This document shows, piece by piece, positions 8,741 through 12,939 of a stretch of 12,939 bases of DNA. The notes beneath the pieces are model-generated. The model saw only the letters and a list, made by a program, of their open reading frames with translations. It was not told the DNA's origin and ran no database searches. The translations under genes were made by a program, and so were the position numbers. This DNA is from Phoronis pallida (lineage: Eukaryota; Phoronida; Phoronidae), in the NCBI GenBank assembly GCA_028565715.1, contig JAOXYC010178802.1, forward strand, positions 1 to 12,939, read 5' to 3'. Every line of letters starts with the position of its first letter. Position 1 is the first letter of the stretch.

Positions 8741-11723
8741 ATGATGACAACAGAACAATCCGGAGCTGGGTTATTCGGGACCTATGGTATGCGAGACCCT
8801 TCAATGAATGTCCCAGGTAACAATTGAAACTTGTTTCTGATCATTTTCACCTGCTTTTTCATTCAAGAACTACAACCGAAATCGTTGTTTCCCAGATTTC
8901 TTTCATTTTCAAGATCACGCCGATCACGGACACTTTCAAAATCGTCTCTCGTGTGTACGTTTTCGTTTCGTCATAATACATTCTTCTAAAAGACTTCTTT
9001 AATCCATCACATACTGTTGGAAATTCCTAAATGCTTAGTAGTTCGAGTACTATTGGCAATAGTCTGTATCATCTGCATGTCTGACTTCACATATCGTCAT
9101 CTATCAGCTGTTTTTGACCTCAAGTTGACCTAGAAAGTCACGTGAGACTTCTTCCAAATACATTGCATTTGCCTGAAGACTCCCCTCATGCACCGGTAGG
9201 AGTCTTGCCTTGATTTGGGTCACGTCATCGACCACATCAACCGCGCAAGAAAAGAATTTGTCCTCACTGTGAAAGCATTCAAGCAAATTGTAGATTAAAA
9301 TAAGCTTGGCATACATCTTATGTCTATAGATAAGCTTTATAATATCTACAAACTGCTATTAAAAACGATTTTGATTTGGGTTTTGTTTCCCTGGAAGCAC
9401 GGCATGTCGCAATCAAGTAAGAAGAGTGCCTCGGTTATTCGAAAGGGTTCAACCCAACCAAATAGCCTCGAAGCCTTGAGGACGAAAATGAAATTCATTG
9501 ATGTCCGAGGTTGACCTTTGACATGTGCGAGTGGGTCACTCTCGATGAACCCCTGGTACAAGTCGTATATAGCAGTCCCTAATTAAACAAATTTTAACCT
9601 TTTATTCTTCAATGATTGATAATAAATGTACAACATAGGTATCTTAGGTAGTGAAATCGGTAAAAAATATACTTAAAATCACGGTAAATTATAAAAAAAT
9701 TGTATAATCTTGAAATTCTACATCTAAGTTTAACTTTACATTGATCACTTATGACTACTTAATAATTTCTTGCTTATTATTTCCAGTAACATCACAAGGA
9801 GGTCTTACATCACCATATTTAAGCTTTGATCCGTCTTACCTTGGCCCAGCCAGTGAACCACAGTTTATCTTCCCAGAAGGCTCTAGTCATCACCGGGGTC
9901 GCTTTGAACTTGCCTTTCAACAGATTGGTGGATCAGTTCTTGCAGGTTACCATATTATGTTACTTGTCAAATTTCTTATTTTAAATCTCAGATCAAGAAA
10001 CCCGGTGCTGATGGATTACAAATGATGATTAAAAATCAGTGAACCAATTCTTGAGTTATGGCCTTTACCTTGATGAGTTTTGTAATAGAGTTAAGTTTCT
10101 AATCGGGTTGATTTTGTCAAGTCTTTCACAAGCTTGTTAGATTTTCTAAAGCATGTTGTTATACTTTCTAGGTGGTGCGCTTGGAGGTCTTAATGGAATT
10201 TACTCAGGATTAACCGACACAAAAGTAAACCAACTGACAGGCCCAGTTTATAGAACACAGTAAGTCTGTTGTTTGTAACATAAATGTAAAAGTGACTCAA
10301 CATGTGTTAGATTGTCAACATTCTTGAATATGAAATAATTAAATTGTAAAAAATGTACAAAGTGTACAGGAAAGCACTCTCCATGGCATGGGAAACCATA
10401 CAAGCATTTCAAGTTTCTTTATTTTGTAATGACAAATGATGATTGTAAAAATGTTATTATTTTCAGAATGTTAAATTTTGTCACAAAAAGAGGTGCAGTC
10501 ACAGCTCAAGCATTAGGGGTTGTAGGTAGGTGAAGCATGTGTGGCTAGAGATGAGGTTGAACTGTTACAATCTAGTGCTGGGTCATTCTTAAAGAACACA
10601 TCACTGCACCCAAGTTGCTAATGAAACTAAATGAATTTCTAAATAAATTAGTAAAAGATTACAAATCAGTGTTTATGGAACTTATAGGAATGTAATGTGT
10701 AATTGAAATATTTCAAAAATCATTCCCCCAAAAAATGAGAATAATTGTTCATGGTTTTAAGGTTTACATGGTAAAAAAGTATTTCACTGTTTTTGAACTA
10801 CTGTTTTTTGTTACCACTTCAAATGCAGTGTCATCAAGAAACCCAAGTCTAAAAGCCAGTGAAATACTTTCACCATATTTATTGGCCCTTAAGCAAGTCA
10901 AATGGACACAAATGAAAACAATGACCAAGGAATAAATTGATAACAATAACACCTTGTTCTCCGATGTTTTCAGCTTTAATGTACAGTGGCATCGGAACAA
11001 TAATATCACAAGTAAGGGGTGCAGAGGACGAGTTAAATACATTATCAGCAGCAACACTTACAGGTCTGCTATATAAATCATCAGGTAAGAGATGGGATCA
11101 ATCTATCAACAATAGTCTCATATCACAGTCATCAAAGTTAGACTTTCGTCCAATCCAGAAAGAAAAATCATTCACCGATTAATGCACGAGTCGCATTTCA
11201 TTGCACGTAAACATGTGTGCAAGTTTCATTGTTCTGAAGGCAAACCTCGATTTTGATTCAAAATATTGTCTTTGTGATATGAGTCTCTTCAGGATCAAAT
11301 TTCAACTTTCACACAGAGCTGTACTCTCTTAAGTGTTAACACTTTCTCAAAAATAGACAATGACCACACATTTAATGCAAGGAATGTTTTGCTTTTTGTA
11401 ATGCAACGTATAATACATGGGTCTCGTTTATGTTAAAATATTGATGTATCGACTTAATCAGAAAATGGCTATGTATACCGAATGTTGATAATCAATTTTG
11501 ATAAAGTTTGTCATCGTTTTTACAAAATTCAATGTTGTAAACTCTACACTAGGTGTCACAGCATGTTCTGAATGTGTTTGGTACATTACTGATAAGGCAA
11601 TTTTTCATTGTAGCCGGATGGAAAAAGAGTGTACGAGCTGGTGGCATAGGTTTAGGTATCGGTGCTGTATACTGCCTATGGACAAGTAGAGACAGGTTAA
11701 AACAGATGACTGGAATGGATTAA
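8741..11723 (+). CDS. TIMM23: Mitochondrial import inner membrane translocase subunit Tim23 (6 exons, 200 aa)
   Basis: Tim23 forms the core of the TIM23 complex, which moves presequence proteins across or into the inner mitochondrial membrane. Coding exons: 8741-8816, 9787-9945, 10172-10259, 10467-10525, 10974-11084, 11614-11723; they sum to 603 bases (200 codons plus TAA), all GT-AG with consistent phase. The N-terminal about 60 residues face the intermembrane space and include LTSPYLSFDPSYLG, the conserved Tim23 pre-membrane motif. GRFELAF follows at 63-69, then Gly-rich membrane segments near 72-90, 121-138 and 170-188. A PRAT-type signature can be read at A128-x2-Y131-x10-R142-x3-D146-x6-A153, ending at G158, with Ala154 in place of the usual Gly. 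RGAEDELNTLSA (142-153) matches animal Tim23. Human TIMM23 is 209 residues, so the length is normal. The start was chosen because both adjacent ATGs lie at the exon 1 frame opening, with G at -3. Confidence 0.94.
9104..9352 (-). pseudogene. Coding-like segment, possible terminal exon or gene fragment, unrecognised
   Basis: On the minus strand an acceptor-like TTTTTAATAGCAG ends at 9353 and opens an 82-codon frame closed by TGA at 9104. It begins FVDIIKLIYRHKMYAKL and later reads EGSLQANAMYLEEVSRDF. The composition looks like a real helical protein C-terminus rather than random AT-rich translation. A second minus-strand frame upstream (9561-9346, with KASRLFGWVEPFRITEALF) ends in the next frame over, so the two could be one coding region with a frameshift, that is, a pseudogene or retrocopy. 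No start, promoter or complete structure is visible, and I do not recognise a family. Confidence 0.3.
9115..9131 (-). promoter_or_regulatory. Perfect DR5-type nuclear receptor repeat
   Basis: On the minus strand AGGTCA-ACTTG-AGGTCA: two perfect consensus half-sites spaced by five bases, the arrangement bound by RXR:RAR heterodimers. A CACGTG E-box lies 8 bases away (9139-9144). It overlaps the end of the minus-strand coding-like frame, so chance is possible. Confidence 0.4.
9512..9524 (-). promoter_or_regulatory. DR1-type nuclear receptor repeat
   Basis: On the minus strand ATGTCA-A-AGGTCA: a one-base-spaced direct repeat with one mismatch in the first half-site, as bound by HNF4, COUP-TF or RXR dimers. 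Extra GGGTCA half-sites lie near 9217 and 9533. Functional relevance is inferred only from the motif. Confidence 0.3.
10829..10936 (+). CDS. TIMM23: Possible alternative last exon of TIMM23 with its own poly(A) signal
   Basis: In intron 4 a strong acceptor (T-rich tract, then AAATGCAG at 10828) opens a frame in the phase left by exon 4. It would add VSSRNPSLKASEILSPY and further residues, ending in TAA at 10933-10935. The stop codon is embedded in AATAAA (10931-10936). Use of this exon would give a 162-residue protein that lacks the RGAEDEL segment and the last membrane helices. Evidence is purely splice-site and phase based. It could equally be a chance frame within the intron. Confidence 0.25.
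11085..11613 (+). other. TIMM23: TIMM23 intron 5; nothing further seen
   Basis: A 529-bp intron with donor GTAAGA and acceptor TTCATTGTAG. It is AT-rich, with no repeat or RNA gene recognised. Reading through the donor would add 33 codons before a stop, which looks like simple read-through. Confidence 0.8.
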
Positions 11724-12330
11724 TCACTGTGAACACTAGGAACTGATGTACAATTTTATAGACACATGCTAATGCCAGAATTGGAACTGTGCACAGGAGT
11801 GAGTTGACTATCAGAGTAATCACTCAAGGTGTAGTCACAAAATAACAGACTGTGGAATTATGACAGAACCCAGCGCTTGTACAGACATTTTTTAAAACAG
11901 GATGCTGGGCCAATCTGAACACATATTGTATTGTGTTGTTGTTCGCACACCTTGATAAAGTACTCATTTTTTGGACTCGCTCCTGAACACAGCTCTGGTA
12001 TTTACTTTGTGAACTTACAAAAAAACAATAATAAGTTCAGAATTGTATTTATATAGAGTGTATCTAGTTTTTCTCACAATGTCAAAAACAAAAGTTTATA
12101 AAAGTGTTACATTGTTGAACTGTAGAGTAAACAATGAACTTTTTGTAATCAAAAATTCTCCAGGGAAACTTTCATTGCTTCTAACTGTCCATTATCAAAT
12201 TCAAGAATGACTGGAATCGGGTAGTTAAATTTGTTATAGAAAACAAAAATACTCGAACCCAGGTGCTCCAAATTACAAGGTTGGCACTTTTAAGTGGTTG
12301 ATGTTAAAACAACCACTTGAAGAGTAGCAC
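11724..12330 (+). other. TIMM23: TIMM23 3' UTR and downstream region
   Basis: Non-coding, AT-rich sequence follows the stop codon. No canonical AATAAA appears on plus until 12723. Weaker variants (for example TATAAA near 12098 and AGTAAA near 12125) could end the transcript earlier. The 3' end is therefore unresolved. Confidence 0.5.
12292..12318. repeat. Perfect 9-bp inverted repeat, AAGTGGTTG / CAACCACTT
   Basis: A perfect hairpin with a 9-nt loop (12301-12309). It lies between the TIMM23 3' region and a minus-strand AATAAA (12343-12338). It might mark the zone between two convergent 3' ends, but that gene model is itself uncertain. Confidence 0.6.
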
Positions 12331-12375
12331 AGAATTGTTTATTGCGCATTCTGTATTCATAATCTTCAATATAAC

Positions 12376-12630
12376 CAAAAAGGGTAGATAGATGGATGGA
12401 GGACCGAGTGAAGTAAAATCAAATATAAATATATTTTAAGACTCTATCGCGCATGTCACGAAACATCTTGACGTCCATTGATTGACATGGCCATTTATAA
12501 CAAGCGACTTACATATCCCAGCATGCAACTAAACACCGTTTCCTTGGTTATCGCAGCGAACCTAACGGATCAAAATTTTTGTGAAAACGCGGGAATGAGC
12601 TGTCAAACCTCCATCTATCTACCCTCTTTG
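12376..12630. repeat. 255-bp segment bounded by 21-bp inverted repeats (possible MITE)
   Basis: The left end (12376-12396, containing GGGTAGATAGATGGA) and the right end (12610-12630) are inverted copies with one mismatch. Immediately outside are ATATAAC and ATATCAC, a near-duplicate of 7 bp. A GATA/GATG-rich simple sequence could create such a match by chance, so the element call is tentative. Inside lies a CG-richer stretch with a ZNF143-like motif. Confidence 0.45.
12516..12527 (+). promoter_or_regulatory. ZNF143/STAF-like motif TCCCAGCATGCA
   Basis: It matches the core of the ZNF143 binding site found at many animal promoters. The local sequence (12440-12600) is richer in CG than its flanks, so a promoter here is possible, perhaps for a gene starting around 12600 on plus. 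It also falls inside the possible inverted-repeat element, so it could be element-borne. Confidence 0.35.
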
Positions 12631-12652
12631 ATATCACTGAAAGATACACGAC

Positions 12653-12705
12653 ATGTTTACTGTTAATGTTTCTGATACGAGAGCCCTGAATGAACATTTT
12701 CACTT
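12653..12705 (+). CDS. Candidate first coding exon of a plus-strand gene (right edge, tentative)
   Basis: An ATG at 12653 opens MFTVNVSDTRALNEHFH and stops at a donor-like GTATGT (12706). A possible acceptor (CTGTCAG, ending 12859) continues in phase into a frame open to the window end, with KKKMVYEFLICDFCSKN. The upstream CG-rich, ZNF143-like sequence would suit a promoter. A competing minus-strand reading of the same DNA is about as good, and an AATAAA at 12723 on plus sits in the supposed intron. Protein unrecognised. Confidence 0.22.
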
Positions 12706-12834
12706 GTATGTAATTCTGTTATAATAAACCATTTTCATGAAATAGTGACAAAAAGCAAAGTGAGTTACTTATTACCAGGAATACATGAAGAAAATGATAA
12801 AATAATTCTTTATCCACAACCAGTATAAAATTAC

Positions 12835-12898
12835 CTTCGACAGTTTCGGCTACTGTCAGCAAGAAGAAAATGGTTTATGAATTCCTGATATGTGATTT
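12835..12898 (-). CDS. Candidate internal exon of a minus-strand gene entering from the right (tentative)
   Basis: On the minus strand, acceptor TTTTTACTACAG (ending 12899) and donor GAAG/GTAATT bound 64 bp open in one frame (TYQEFINHFLLADSSRNCR). A following acceptor (TATCTTTCAG, ending 12637) joins in phase to a short last exon 12636-12615 ending in TAG. A minus-strand AATAAA at 12343-12338, with a T/G-rich stretch behind it, would be its poly(A) signal. It would be convergent with TIMM23. Protein unrecognised; the plus-strand alternative cannot be excluded. Confidence 0.3.
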
Positions 12899-12939
12899 CT
12901 GTAGTAAAAATGTTGCACATTATCTTTGTTTTCGTTTTG

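Larger units (their letters stand above)
8817..9786 (+). other. TIMM23: TIMM23 intron 1 with an unexplained coding-like island (about 9104-9561)
   Basis: This 970-bp intron is AT-rich at both ends but carries a central segment with more G+C and CG dinucleotides. That segment has open frames on both strands and several nuclear-receptor half-sites. I could not assemble a complete gene from it; the candidates are listed separately. Confidence 0.7.

Noticed and set aside
10015-10130. C/D-box snoRNA-like sequence in TIMM23 intron 2 (ATGATGA near 10023)
   Set aside because: No CTGA box at a suitable distance downstream and no terminal stem.
10937-11182. Plus-strand frame continuing through TIMM23 exon 5 into intron 5
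   Set aside because: It is read-through of the strong GTAAGA donor at 11085; the conserved protein clearly continues at 11614.
12245-12300. B-box-like GGTTCGAGT on minus, suggesting a tRNA or tRNA-derived SINE
   Set aside because: No matching A box, acceptor stem or T-arm pairing could be drawn.
1-12939. CRISPR arrays, bacterial operons, phage or viral genes
   Set aside because: No regularly spaced repeats, ribosome binding sites or viral-type coding frames; all firm genes are spliced animal genes.

Overview
The window is nuclear DNA from an animal. It is AT-rich, has spliced genes with GT-AG introns of roughly 200-970 bp, and has tightly packed neighbours. Two conserved eukaryotic genes could be fully reconstructed from the bases; both have consistent splice phases from start to stop. 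The compact introns and the pairing of these two genes (they lie on different chromosomes in human) suggest an invertebrate metazoan. I cannot name the phylum with confidence.

Layout. (1) 1-799, minus strand: the 5' end of an unrecognised gene that runs off the left edge, with a convincing first coding exon (757-799) and a possible second exon at 1-36. (2) 800-2634: intergenic, with no supported gene. (3) 2635-8013, minus strand: NAF1, an assembly factor for H/ACA ribonucleoproteins. It has eight coding exons, 542 residues and a very short predicted 3' UTR whose AATAAA lies inside the last codons. Its introns hold inserted or foldback DNA: a 348-bp TA-flanked MITE, a roughly 195-bp insertion with a 14-bp target-site duplication and a hammerhead-like motif, and two imperfect palindromes. 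(4) About 8560-8740: a divergent control region between NAF1 and TIMM23 with an NRF1-like site. (5) 8741-11723, plus strand: TIMM23, the pore subunit of the mitochondrial presequence translocase, with six exons and 200 residues. Intron 1 holds an unexplained coding-like island overlapping nuclear-receptor-type repeats. Intron 4 holds a possible alternative last exon. (6) 11724-12939: TIMM23 3' UTR and an ambiguous right edge with short inverted repeats and two competing partial gene models, one per strand.

How the genes fit together. NAF1 (nucleus: H/ACA snoRNP, scaRNP and telomerase RNP biogenesis) and TIMM23 (inner mitochondrial membrane: protein import) are head to head and probably share regulation from one short region. 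That is inferred from arrangement and motifs, not shown. I found no dedicated defence or biosynthetic system. The least expected material is the hammerhead-like retroelement, the MITE carrying two opposed CTCF-like motifs, the alternative TIMM23 end and the coding-like island in TIMM23 intron 1.
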